13,213 bases of DNA from JBLHKE01 sp047619485 (GTDB lineage Bacteria; Verrucomicrobiota; Verrucomicrobiia; Verrucomicrobiales; DEV007), in the NCBI GenBank assembly GCA_047619485.1, contig JBLHKE010000136.1, positions 1-13,213 on the forward strand, read 5' to 3'. Positions 6,160 to 13,213 of the stretch are shown here, piece after piece (positions within the stretch are counted from its first letter, which is position 1; each line of letters begins with the position of its first letter). Both the position numbers and the translations under genes were made by a program. Under the pieces are notes generated by a model. It saw only the letters and a program-made list of their open reading frames with translations, searched no databases and was not told the origin of the DNA.

Positions 6160-6830
6160 GATGATTGTTGGGATTCTTCCTGATTCGGATCGGGCTTTTT
6201 CTTTTCAGCTGCCGCGTTGAACAGCGTCATCGCATCCTGGAGCCCGTGGTCGCGGATGTGGCAGACTGCTAATACGGCCCTTTCGACCGATTTTTCAAGC
6301 TCGGACTGCTCAGATTTTGAAAATTTTCCTAGGACATGGTTGATCATTTCGCCTGGGAGGTCGTTATTTCCGATGCCGAGCCGCAGTCGGGGGAAGTCTT
6401 CGGTGCCCAGCTCCTGGATCAGCGATTTCATGCCGTTGTGGCCACCAGCGGAACCTTTTGGCCGAATTCGCAGCCGCCCGAGGGGGAGGGCGATGTCATC
6501 GAAGACGACGAGGATCTCTTTGGGCTCGATGCGGTAGAAGTGGGCGATCTGGGCGACCGCCTCCCCGCTGAGGTTCATGTAGGTCTGGGGCTTGGCGAGG
6601 TAGTTGCCTTGGCCGAAGCGGGCGATGTCGGCGTTCCAGCGCTTCGAGTGCTCGAACGGCTCAATGATGTCGGTGGCGATTTTCTCGACGACCATGAAGC
6701 CGACGTTGTGCCGCGTGTTGGTGTAACTTGCGCCAGGGTTGCCGAGGCCGACCACTAGGCGCAGTGGGGCTGGGGTTGCCACGGGCTTCGGCGAATCCTC
6801 GCGGCCTGCTTCTTCGGGCCGTTCGCTCAT
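6156..6830 (-). CDS. pth: Peptidyl-tRNA hydrolase
   Basis: Frees tRNA from peptidyl-tRNAs that drop off the ribosome by cleaving the ester bond. The Pth core is clear: GLGNPGASYTNTRHNVGF carries N31 and catalytic H41, TYMNLSG carries N86, VVFDDIALP carries D111, and GSAGGHNGMKSL carries N132. With 224 residues it is about 30 longer than E. coli Pth. The extra length is a charged 22-residue N-terminal leader and a Lys/Gln/Ser tail, both probably disordered. It sits 24 bp after rplY and overlaps rpsF by four bases. A start nearer the core cannot be excluded, since no Shine-Dalgarno decides it, but no internal ATG lies before the core. Confidence 0.96.
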   Translation of the reverse strand: MSERPEEAGREDSPKPVATPAPLRLVVGLGNPGASYTNTRHNVGFMVVEKIATDIIEPFEHSKRWNADIARFGQGNYLAKPQTYMNLSGEAVAQIAHFYRIEPKEILVVFDDIALPLGRLRIRPKGSAGGHNGMKSLIQELGTEDFPRLRLGIGNNDLPGEMINHVLGKFSKSEQSELEKSVERAVLAVCHIRDHGLQDAMTLFNAAAEKKKPDPNQEESQQSS

Positions 6831-6854
6831 CGTATCTCTGGAAGAGGAGGGGGA

Positions 6855-7523
6855 CTAGCTAGCGTCCGTTTTTGCTTCGGCGCCGGCGGCTGATTTGGCG
6901 CTCTCCTCAGCCGATGCGGCTGACGCGGCTTCGTCGGCTGCGGTGTCGGCGGCGCTGACGCGTGGCTCAGCGACGAGAACGACGATGACGTCGTCACCGA
7001 GGGTGGCGCTGACGCCTTCTGGGAATTTGATATCGCCGACGTGCAGCGAGGCACCCATCTCAAGTTCGCCGATGTCGACGGTGAGGGACTCGGGCAGGTT
7101 GGTCGGCAAACAGTGCACCTCAAGTTCGTAGTGCTGCTGGTCGACGATGCCGCCAGCTTTGACGCCTGGGGCGTCGCCGGTGAGTTCGAGTGGCACGCTA
7201 GCGTGGATCTCTTGGTTCTCGTTGACGGCGTTAAAGTCGATGTGGAGGATGATGCCGCTGAGCGGGTGGTGCTGGACATCCTGGATCAGGGCGAGCTTGC
7301 TGGATTCTTTCGCGCCCTCGATTTGGAGGTCGACGAGGAAGTTCTCCGAAGCGCTGCTGCGCAGGAGTTCACCGAACTTTTTGGCGTTCACCTGCACTGG
7401 GTATTCATCTTGGGCGGCGCCGTAGATAACGGCTGGGATAATGCCTTCACGGCGCATGCGGCGGGCAGCTGCGGTGCCGGATGTAGTGCGTTTCTGGGCT
7501 TCGAGAGTGATGTGCTTCGACAT
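6855..7523 (-). CDS. rplY: Large ribosomal subunit protein bL25, long CTC form
   Basis: Binds 5S rRNA in the central protuberance of the 50S subunit. The N-terminal bL25 domain (about 1-92) includes the typical RREGIIPAVIYG (24-35). The second beta-rich domain (about 95-185) is the TL5/CTC extension and includes PLELTGDAPGVKAGG and the LPESLTVDIGELEMG segment. The last 35 residues are an Ala/Glu/Ser-rich, low-complexity tail (SAADTAADEAASAASAEES...). At 222 residues it fits the CTC class rather than the 94-residue E. coli form. It lies 89 bp downstream of prs and 24 bp before pth, a widely conserved order. The leader has a CCGCC/GGCGG hairpin that could be an attenuator, but this is unproven. 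Confidence 0.95.
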   Translation of the reverse strand: MSKHITLEAQKRTTSGTAAARRMRREGIIPAVIYGAAQDEYPVQVNAKKFGELLRSSASENFLVDLQIEGAKESSKLALIQDVQHHPLSGIILHIDFNAVNENQEIHASVPLELTGDAPGVKAGGIVDQQHYELEVHCLPTNLPESLTVDIGELEMGASLHVGDIKFPEGVSATLGDDVIVVLVAEPRVSAADTAADEAASAASAEESAKSAAGAEAKTDAS

Positions 7524-7612
7524 GGCTAGTGGATTAAAAGAAAGTTAAGATAGATGAAGCAGTCAGATGGCTGCCTTTTCCGCCGGGGCAGAGGGCGGGA
7601 ATCATAGGCGTT

Positions 7613-8563
7613 CTAGACGACGATGTCAAAAAGAGATGTGACCGACTCGTCGTTGTGAATTCTGGAGATCCCATCGGCCATCAGACTTGCGATGCTGAGG
7701 GTGGTGACCTTGTCCCCTTTGGCGAATGGGGTGCTGTCGGTGGTGATGACTTCCTCGATGACGGATTCGGCGATACGTTTCTGGCCGATCTCGCCGAGAA
7801 CTCCGTGGGAGACACCGGCAAAGATCTTTTTGGCGCCGCGCTCTTTGAGGATTTCGGCGGCGGCGCAGAGCGTTCCGGCGGTCTCGGTCATGTCGTCGAC
7901 GAGCAGTACGTTGTAGCCTGCGACGTCGCCGATGACGTTGATCGCCTCGACCTTGGTGGCTGAGATGCGGCGCTTGGCGACGATGGCGAGCGGGGCGTCG
8001 AGCGCCTTGGCATAGGCGTCGGACATTTTTAGCCCGCCGACATCGGGCGACACCACGACCAGGTTGTCGAGTTTCTTCTCGCGCAGGTGTTTGAGGATGA
8101 CCGGTGCGGCCCAGAGGTGATCGACTGGGATGTCGAAGAAGCCTTGAATCTGACCCGCGTGTAGATCCATGGTGAGCACCCGATTGGCACCGGCGGCGGT
8201 GAGAAGGTTGGCGACGAGCTTGGCGGTGATGGGGACGCGTGGCTTGTCTTTACGATCCTGCCGCGCGTAGCCATAGAAGGGGATCACGGCGGTGATGCGC
8301 TCGGCGCTGGCGCGCTTGGCTGCGTCGATCATGATGAGCAACTCCATCAGGTTGTGATTGGTCGGCGGGCAAGTCGGTTGCACCATGAAGACATCGTGGC
8401 CGCGGATGTTTTCTTTAATCTGTACAAATGATTCACCATCCGGAAATGCTTTGACATCGGCCGCGCAGAGTTCTTGGCCGAGGTGTTTGGCGATGCTCGC
8501 GGCCAGCGCTGGGTGGCCGGTGCCGGAGATGATCTTCATGTTGGTTGAGGACGCGGAAGTCAT
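7613..8563 (-). CDS. prs: Ribose-phosphate pyrophosphokinase (PRPP synthetase)
   Basis: Transfers pyrophosphate from ATP to ribose-5-phosphate, giving PRPP for purine, pyrimidine, histidine, tryptophan and NAD synthesis in the cytoplasm. Visible motifs are FPDGE (40-44), the ATP-loop segment GYARQDRK (98-105), DLHAGQIQGFF with H135 (133-143), VSPDVGG (171-177) and the PRPP-binding loop LVDDMTETAGT (221-231). The 316 residues match the class I family. GGLKMSDAYAK after SPDV differs from the GGVTRARKLA seen in E. coli, a variant I believe occurs in this part of the tree. A second ATG eight codons in (MKIISGTG) is an equally good start; neither has a Shine-Dalgarno. It is the first gene of the prs-rplY-pth-rpsF-ssb set and diverges from the exosortase unit. 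Confidence 0.97.
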   Translation of the reverse strand: MTSASSTNMKIISGTGHPALAASIAKHLGQELCAADVKAFPDGESFVQIKENIRGHDVFMVQPTCPPTNHNLMELLIMIDAAKRASAERITAVIPFYGYARQDRKDKPRVPITAKLVANLLTAAGANRVLTMDLHAGQIQGFFDIPVDHLWAAPVILKHLREKKLDNLVVVSPDVGGLKMSDAYAKALDAPLAIVAKRRISATKVEAINVIGDVAGYNVLLVDDMTETAGTLCAAAEILKERGAKKIFAGVSHGVLGEIGQKRIAESVIEEVITTDSTPFAKGDKVTTLSIASLMADGISRIHNDESVTSLFDIVV

Positions 8564-8790
8564 ACTTGGTTTGGTGGTGGGAGAGGTTGGCAGGGGATGT
8601 TGGTTCGGCGCGAATGGAACATGGAATAAAGGTGTGGCGCAACCTCAATCGGGAACGATTGCAATGCGGGAATTCTGGTGTTTGTGGTGGGTAGTTTGGC
8701 TTGAAGGGGTGTGGATTTCACGCTAGCCTACTAGCTCCCTTTACTGGCTCGACCCGGCTTGGAAAGGTCGCCCGCAACGATTTCCTCAAC

Positions 8791-9831
8791 ATGGCTGACA
8801 ACGAACCGAATCTTGAATCACAGGTATCTGACGAGAAGACTGCAGGAGTTAAGAAAGCCGATGAGGTCGTGGCTATTCCAAAGCCATCGCTTATCAGCTG
8901 GCTGAAACAGCACCCGGTCGAGACAACGCTCCTCTTGGTGATAGGCGCTGTCCTAACCTATTTTTATGGCTTCTGGGAATTTTTCGGCAACCGCCGTGAG
9001 CTGTCGCCGATCATGTGGATGTGGAAGGTGTGTGCGAAAGAGGAATTCGACTACAGGCACGGTCACCTGATCCCGCTGATCATCGTGGGCTTGCTTTGGT
9101 ATCGATGGCCGAAGTTGGTGGCGGCGAAGAAGCGTTCGGAATGGTGGGGGCTGGCGATCGCCATTATTGGCATTTTGTTCTTTGTGATGGCTGCCAGGGT
9201 GGTGCAGGCGCGGGTGGCGGCTGGTTCGTTGCCGATCGTCGCGTTCGGATTGATCGCCTACATCTGGGGGCGACATGTTGCCCGATACCTGTTTTTTCCT
9301 TGTTGCCTGATCTACTTCGCCATCCCGTTACCGGGTCTGATGCAGGCGACGACCCAACTGCAGGTGTTCTCGACCCAGATCGCTAGCCTCGTAGGGGGTG
9401 TTTTTGGAATCGAACTCCATGCTGTCGGATCCAAGATTCAATCGGTACCTGAGGGAAAATGGAATTTTCAGGTGGACGAGGGCTGTAGCGGTATCCGCTC
9501 GTTGGTTGCTCTGACTTTGATTGCTGCAATCTACGGTCACCTCACCCAAGACAAATTGTGGAAGAAAATTTTATTGATCGCCTCTGCTCTGCCGCTGGCG
9601 GTGCTGGCGAATGCTGGGCGTGTCTCGACCATCGTCCTGATCGCGGAGTTCATCGATGTGAAGTTCGCTGCCTCCACTTATCACAACTGGTCGGGCTTCG
9701 TCTTCTTCCTACTCTTTGGTCTGAGCGGCTTGCTGTTCCTGGCGTTCCTGATCAACGGCGGCCTGAAGAAATTGGGCCGACGCAAGGGGGCGGTGAGCGT
9801 CGTCCAGAAGGGCGGGGCGGCCGCTAGTTAA
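8791..9831 (+). CDS. Exosortase/archaeosortase-family transpeptidase
   Basis: Polytopic inner-membrane enzyme thought to cleave C-terminal sorting tags (PEP-CTERM type) from exported proteins and help attach them at the cell surface, usually linked to polysaccharide export. With the ATG at 8791 it has 346 residues: a hydrophilic N-terminal 40, then about eight membrane segments. The proposed triad is present: Cys232 in VDEGCSGIRSL, Arg277 in LANAGRVST and His298 in YHNWSGFVFF. A TTG at 8701 would add 30 residues not typical of the family, so I prefer 8791. The partner epsI-like gene follows 25 bp later. The 8564-8790 gap, shared with the divergent prs, shows no convincing promoter. No PEP-CTERM substrate is encoded in this window. 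I am sure of the family but not of the subtype. Confidence 0.93.
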   Translation: MADNEPNLESQVSDEKTAGVKKADEVVAIPKPSLISWLKQHPVETTLLLVIGAVLTYFYGFWEFFGNRRELSPIMWMWKVCAKEEFDYRHGHLIPLIIVGLLWYRWPKLVAAKKRSEWWGLAIAIIGILFFVMAARVVQARVAAGSLPIVAFGLIAYIWGRHVARYLFFPCCLIYFAIPLPGLMQATTQLQVFSTQIASLVGGVFGIELHAVGSKIQSVPEGKWNFQVDEGCSGIRSLVALTLIAAIYGHLTQDKLWKKILLIASALPLAVLANAGRVSTIVLIAEFIDVKFAASTYHNWSGFVFFLLFGLSGLLFLAFLINGGLKKLGRRKGAVSVVQKGGAAAS

Positions 9832-9856
9832 ATTTCGAATCGAAACCCTGAAGCAC

Positions 9857-10591
9857 ATGCGCAAACGACTCATTATCACGCTAGTTCTCGTCACCATCGG
9901 ACTCGGTTCGATCTATGTTTTGCCAAAGGCACCCGGCCTGCAGGATGCGGCGGTCTACACGGTTCTGCCGACGAGTGTAGGGGAATGGAAGGGGACGGAA
10001 AGAGCGGCGGGTGAACTCGAGAAGCGTGAGCTGGATAAGGCGACCAATTTCAAGAAAATGTTCTACTCTCGCAAGTCGCCGAATCACGCCTTCGAGTGGG
10101 ATACTGCAGACATGACCATGGTTCTTTCAGGTGATGACATGAACAACAGCATCCACCGTCCAGAGCGCTGCCTGCTCGCTCAGGGCTTCAAGGATATCGC
10201 CGCGAGCGAGGTGGCGATCGATGTCGGCGTCGATCGCCCGCTGAAGGTGACCCGGCTGCATTCGGTGATGCGATTAGAGGACGGATCTACGATCCCTTCG
10301 ATTATGTACTATTGGTTCGTCGGGGCGGATGTGATCACCAACAGCCACTATGGCCGGACTTTCTATGATATGAAATTCCGTCTGCTTTCTGGCACGAACC
10401 AGCGTTGGGCCTACATCTCGGTGCAGGCGCCATATGGTGAAATCCGTCGCGAAGGGTGGGCTCCAAACACGGAGGCCCAGACGGATCAAGCGTTACAGGA
10501 CGTGGTGGCAGAGACTTTCAATTCGGTGCACAACATCGCCGAGATCAAGGGCTGGCGGGATGCGAAGAAGCCTGAGGTGGCTACAAAGTAA
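9857..10591 (+). CDS. EpsI-type exosortase-associated protein
   Basis: EpsI-domain protein (DUF3485 family) that accompanies exosortases in exopolysaccharide and protein-sorting loci; its biochemical role is not settled. The 244 residues start with an N-terminal membrane anchor (about 4-22) followed by a soluble extracytoplasmic domain. The family signature is visible as SIHRPERCLLAQGF (98-111, with H100 and C105), where the typical form is an H-x-P-x-x-C-L-P stretch. Further conserved-looking parts are YYWFVGADVITNSHYGRTFYD and YISVQAPYG. It lies 25 bp after the exosortase stop, so the two form a two-gene operon. In some lineages EpsI is fused to the exosortase, and the separate genes here fit the same function. 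A 157-bp element follows 65 bp after its stop. Confidence 0.88.
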   Translation: MRKRLIITLVLVTIGLGSIYVLPKAPGLQDAAVYTVLPTSVGEWKGTERAAGELEKRELDKATNFKKMFYSRKSPNHAFEWDTADMTMVLSGDDMNNSIHRPERCLLAQGFKDIAASEVAIDVGVDRPLKVTRLHSVMRLEDGSTIPSIMYYWFVGADVITNSHYGRTFYDMKFRLLSGTNQRWAYISVQAPYGEIRREGWAPNTEAQTDQALQDVVAETFNSVHNIAEIKGWRDAKKPEVATK

Positions 10592-10656
10592 GGGGCTGGG
10601 CATAGCTGGATTCGCCAGAGTTTAGACGGGTGTTTGGGTGAAGGCGCAGCCACTTA

Positions 10657-10813
10657 GGGGTTGTCAGGAAATAAGTCATACAAAGATGCGCAGGAATTTT
10701 AGCCAGCACCAAGGCAGATTTCAGCGATTATAGCGGGCTATTTGAGTTGGAAGCTAACGCGGGTGATGGCCAAAATAACCAGCAGATTGTAGGAGTTATT
10801 TACTGACAAGCCC
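10657..10813 (+). mobile_element. 157-bp palindromic MITE-like element, copy 3
   Basis: Same length, orientation and ends as the other two copies. By eye one base differs: GAAGCTAACGC near 10755 in place of GAAGCGAACGC. The flanking duplication here is TTA (10654-10656 and 10814-10816), inside CTTAG on both sides. The changed duplication sequence shows that this is an independent insertion rather than part of a larger duplicated segment. It lies between the convergent epsI-like and mazG genes and takes up nearly half of the gene-free stretch 10592-10951. Confidence 0.88.
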
Positions 10814-10848
10814 TTAGCGTGTGCATTCGCTTGCGTTCGCCGGAGTGA

Positions 10849-10932
10849 TCCCGTTTTCTGATGGCCAGTGCGCGAATGGTAATCAAGAGTGTCTGGAGTG
10901 TCGGAGAAACCACCGGCCATGCGCAAACGGGA
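10849..10932. repeat. Imperfect inverted repeat between convergent genes
   Basis: TCCCGTTT...ATGGCC (10849-10866) is the inverse of GGCCAT...AAACGGGA (10915-10932): 14 of 18 positions pair, with a four-base internal mismatch. The 48-base loop contains GAGTGTC twice, two bases apart (around 10888-10903). It lies 20 bp beyond the mazG stop codon and 33 bp from the third 157-bp element. It could be a transcription-ending or mRNA-stabilising structure for mazG, or the relic of another small palindromic element. No T-run follows on the minus strand. Confidence 0.5.
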
Positions 10933-10951
10933 GCAGCAGCCTAAACCCGCA

Positions 10952-11785
10952 CTACGGACGCTCCGCTGCCTTGACCGTGTCCCAGGCGGCATCCATCTGT
11001 TCGAGCGTTGCCGATTTCAAGTCGGTGCCAGCCGCGGTGAAGTGGGACTCCACCGCTTGGAAGCGGCGGGTGAATTTGTCGTTGGCTGCGGTGAGCGCCG
11101 CCTCGGGATCGATCTTGAGTTTGCGTGCCAGGTTCACCGCAGCGAACAGGAGGTCGCCGATCTCGTCCGCGATGTGCTCTTGGTTGGCATCGGACATGGC
11201 CTCGGTGATCTCGTCGATCTCCTCACGAACTTTTGGGACGACGTCCTCTGGCTTCTCCCAGTCGAACCCGACTTTGGCGGCTTTCTTTTGAAGCTCGTTC
11301 GCGCGCATGATCGCGGGCATCGGCACGGGCACACCGTCGAGGGCGCTGGGGGATTTCTCTTCTTTCCCGGCCGCGGCTTTCTCGGCTTTTTTGATCTCGT
11401 CCCACTGCGCGAGCACCGCCTCGGTATTGTCGGCATCGCTCTCGCCGAACACGTGGGGGTGGCGGCGCACGAGTTTGTCGGCGATCCCGGTGGCGACGTC
11501 GTCGAGATTGAAATCGCCAGCCTCGTCGGCGATCTGGGCATGCATCACGGCTTGTAGCATGAGGTCGCCGAGCTCCTCGCACATGTGCGGGCGATCGCCA
11601 GAGCGGATCGCCTCCGCTGCCTCGTAGGCTTCCTCGAGCAGGTTCGGGATGAGCGATTGGTGGGTCTGCTCGATGTCCCAAGGGCAGCCGCCGGGCGCGC
11701 GCAACTGGCTGACGATCTCGCGCAGGCGTGGGATCGCTAGGGTTGGATCGGGTTCATCGATGGCGACTGGTGTTGGCTCGGGCAT
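10952..11785 (-). CDS. mazG: MazG nucleoside triphosphate pyrophosphohydrolase
   Basis: Hydrolyses (d)NTPs to the monophosphate and pyrophosphate; in E. coli it also lowers stress nucleotide levels. Two tandem MazG domains are visible. The first has CPWD (34-37), EEAYE (51-55) and EELGD (70-74), followed by RRHPHVFG (107-114). The second has EEIDE (188-192) and DEIGD (207-211). These acidic clusters bind magnesium. A Lys/Ala/Glu linker (about 130-147) separates the two domains. I place the start at ATG 11785, giving 277 residues against 263 in E. coli; a start at 11845 would add 20 residues unlike the family. It follows the DUF4126 gene after a 109-bp gap on the same strand. No Shine-Dalgarno is visible. 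Confidence 0.95.
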   Translation of the reverse strand: MPEPTPVAIDEPDPTLAIPRLREIVSQLRAPGGCPWDIEQTHQSLIPNLLEEAYEAAEAIRSGDRPHMCEELGDLMLQAVMHAQIADEAGDFNLDDVATGIADKLVRRHPHVFGESDADNTEAVLAQWDEIKKAEKAAAGKEEKSPSALDGVPVPMPAIMRANELQKKAAKVGFDWEKPEDVVPKVREEIDEITEAMSDANQEHIADEIGDLLFAAVNLARKLKIDPEAALTAANDKFTRRFQAVESHFTAAGTDLKSATLEQMDAAWDTVKAAERP

Positions 11786-11825
11786 GGCGCAAAGGAAGCC
11801 ACAGATGGGCGGAAACGACAAGAGG

Positions 11826-11840
11826 TTTGGGAGCCCCAAA
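11826..11840. other. Short perfect hairpin between the DUF4126 gene and mazG
   Basis: TTTGGG-AGC-CCCAAA is a perfect 6-bp stem 55 bp beyond the DUF4126-gene stop and 40 bp before mazG. On the minus strand it is followed by CCTCTTGTCG, which is not a proper T-run, so it is at best a weak terminator or attenuator. Confidence 0.35.
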
Positions 11841-11894
11841 TGCACACGAATTGGCTCGGATGAGGGATGCTTCGGAGCGCCTCGACTTCGCGGA

Positions 11895-12983
11895 TCAATT
11901 CGAACCGTCGCCGTCTTTCTCCTCGGTCTCTGCCGGATCCAACTCCGGTAGGGTAGCGGATGGTTTGGCCTTTTTCTCCTGCAGGAAATCTACTAACTGC
12001 TCGACTAGTTCTGCTTGTCCGCGGTGGAAGCGTAGATGAAATTTGCGCTCTCCGCTCCCGATGGCGATTCCCTCGCTGAGGAACAGCGACTCTTGGCTTG
12101 CCTCGGCGTCTGCTAGGTCGAGTTGCTCGAGGATGGGCTTGAGGTGGCGCTTGCCGAAGAAGAACAACTTTTGTGGGCGCTCGTGGATAGCGATGACGGT
12201 GCCGAACAGGTTGCTGCAGATGGTCTGGCTGCCGCTCATCTTTCCGGTGACGCAGCGGGCGCACCACTCGACCTGGTAGCTCTCGCTGCCGAACTCGTCG
12301 AGCAGGAGTGCCTCGGCGGCTGAACTCAGCTTGTTCGGGAGATCGGTTGTCGTGGATGACGGTTTTTGATTGCTCGCTGGGACGCGGACTTTTTTCCAGA
12401 TCAGCCACAGGGTGGCACAGATCGATCGGGTGACCCGCGGGCTCAGGTAGATGAAGAGCGCGAGCGCCGCGGCGAAGACGGGGAGGGCGATGGGCGGGTG
12501 GTGGAGTAATAGGAGCGCCCCGCCGACCACCAGTAGGTCTTCGGTGAGGCTGGCGGCGATGTTGGAGAATGGCTCGGGTGAGGTGTTGATGCTCAGCCGG
12601 GTTCCCGTCTTGATCCAGTGGGTGAGCAGGCTGGCGGCCAAGGCCAACAGGCCGATCAAGGCGGAGGTGAATGGGCTGGCGTCAGGGCCGAGTGAGGTGA
12701 GCGCGAGCAGTGCGCCGCCGGCCGGTTTGATGAAGGTGTGGATCGAGTCCCATAGCGAGTCGACCCACGGGACCTTGTCGATGATGAACTGCAACACCAG
12801 CAGCCCGAGTGCGACCCCGACCACGGCCGGATGGCCGAATCCCTCGAGTGCGCCCGCGAGGTCAGCGTCGGTGACTTTGCCGAGGCTGACGGCGATGCCG
12901 GTGAGGAAGGTCGTCAGGTAGAGATTGACGCCAGCCAACATCGCAAGCCCGAGGGCGACGGCTAGCATTGCGAAAAAGTCCAT
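11895..12983 (-). CDS. DUF4126-type membrane protein with a C-terminal soluble domain
   Basis: Function unknown. With the ATG at 12983 it has 362 residues. The first 200 form a hydrophobic, Ala/Leu-rich region with about five membrane segments (about 4-32, 52-68, 87-97, 104-122, 148-196). It has the DUF4126-like segment DKVPWVDSLWDSIHTFIKPAGG at about 69-90. The remaining 160 residues are soluble and follow a Ser/Thr-rich linker (205-220). They contain a CARC pair (241-244), a further Cys at 256 and an acidic C-terminus. Family members I know are about 200 residues, so the tail is an extension or fusion. An upstream GTG at 13019 would add 12 residues that overlap the likely promoter region, so I prefer the ATG. 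The gene diverges from the one starting at 13042, with 58 bp between them. Confidence 0.82.
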   Translation of the reverse strand: MDFFAMLAVALGLAMLAGVNLYLTTFLTGIAVSLGKVTDADLAGALEGFGHPAVVGVALGLLVLQFIIDKVPWVDSLWDSIHTFIKPAGGALLALTSLGPDASPFTSALIGLLALAASLLTHWIKTGTRLSINTSPEPFSNIAASLTEDLLVVGGALLLLHHPPIALPVFAAALALFIYLSPRVTRSICATLWLIWKKVRVPASNQKPSSTTTDLPNKLSSAAEALLLDEFGSESYQVEWCARCVTGKMSGSQTICSNLFGTVIAIHERPQKLFFFGKRHLKPILEQLDLADAEASQESLFLSEGIAIGSGERKFHLRFHRGQAELVEQLVDFLQEKKAKPSATLPELDPAETEEKDGDGSN

Positions 12984-13041
12984 GGGCGAAAAGCATACAC
13001 GCCCTGCTTGAACTTGCACGGTGGCGGGCGAGGTTTTTCAC

Positions 13042-13213
13042 ATGCCCGCGAAGAAGAACAAGGTAGATGTCGATTCCCTCAGCGGGGCGGCTCTGATCAA
13101 GGAAGTCAACCGCCAGATCCGGCTGGCGCGCGGGCACTGGGATGCGCATCGCAACAAGGCCTGCCGCCGCGAGCGCGATAAGGCGATCGCCCTCTACGAG
13201 CAGCTTAGCAAAC
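13042..13213 (+). CDS. Hypothetical protein, 5' part only (runs off the window)
   Basis: The frame is open from ATG 13042 to the window end (57 codons). It is Lys/Arg/Ala-rich and probably helical, beginning MPAKKNKVDVDSLSGAAL. G or C dominates the third codon positions, as in the neighbouring genes. GAGG lies 8 bases before the ATG, one of the few Shine-Dalgarno-like sites before a gene here. No family can be named from this fragment. Confidence 0.6.
   Translation, partial: MPAKKNKVDVDSLSGAALIKEVNRQIRLARGHWDAHRNKACRRERDKAIALYEQLSK

Noticed and set aside
8701..8790. TTG start adding 30 residues to the exosortase
   Set aside because: The extra residues are not typical of the family, there is no supporting ribosome site, and an ATG at 8791 starts a normal hydrophilic N-terminus.
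17..10813. CRISPR array as an explanation for the three repeats
   Set aside because: The repeats are 157 bp, about 5 kb apart with whole genes between them, and have target duplications; no cas genes are present.
11786..11845. Upstream start extending MazG by 20 residues
   Set aside because: The added sequence is hydrophobic and unlike MazG N-termini; the ATG at 11785 gives a product near the usual length.
12984..13041. Divergent promoter boxes (TATGCT, TTGCAC)
   Set aside because: No -10/-35 pair with good match and spacing could be assembled on either strand.

Overview
This window looks like chromosomal DNA of a free-living, moderately GC-rich bacterium, most likely from the Verrucomicrobiota/PVC group. 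That placement is an inference from gene content (an exosortase plus EpsI pair, a DUF4126 membrane protein, a CTC-type bL25, and the order prs-rplY-pth-rpsF-ssb) and from the general lack of Shine-Dalgarno sequences. No 16S rRNA or species marker is present.

Layout from left to right. (1) 1-248 holds the first copy of a 157-bp palindromic element. (2) 249-2422 on the minus strand reads tRNA-Ala(GGC), a secreted coiled-coil protein, then prfB (release factor 2). prfB carries an intact programmed +1 frameshift site. (3) 2423-3212 is an accessory island. It has a second, unrelated palindromic element (159 bp, with a 4-bp target duplication) and a lone plus-strand ORF whose 3' end carries a terminator-like hairpin. 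(4) 3213-4904 (minus) is a membrane-anchored member of a putative zinc-metallopeptidase family in which the zinc-site residues have been replaced. (5) 4905-5252 holds the second 157-bp copy. (6) 5253-8563 (minus) is a housekeeping cluster: prs, rplY, pth, rpsF, ssb. (7) 8791-10591 (plus) is a divergent two-gene unit encoding an exosortase and its EpsI-type partner, for cell-envelope protein sorting or polysaccharide export. (8) 10592-10951 is a convergent intergenic region with the third 157-bp copy and a separate long inverted repeat. (9) 10952-12983 (minus) holds a DUF4126 membrane protein with a C-terminal extension, then mazG. (10) At 13042 a divergent gene begins and runs off the window.

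The main unusual content is the repeat DNA. Three near-identical 157-bp elements (at most one difference each from the consensus) lie in the same orientation. Each has imperfect terminal inverted repeats and 3-bp TWA duplications inside an invariant CTWAG target, and each can fold end to end into one long hairpin. A fourth element of the same design but different sequence lies beside the tRNA gene. All behave like recently mobile, non-autonomous elements (MITEs), and no transposase is encoded here. The other notable points are the apparently inactivated peptidase, the prfB frameshift and the DUF4126 fusion.
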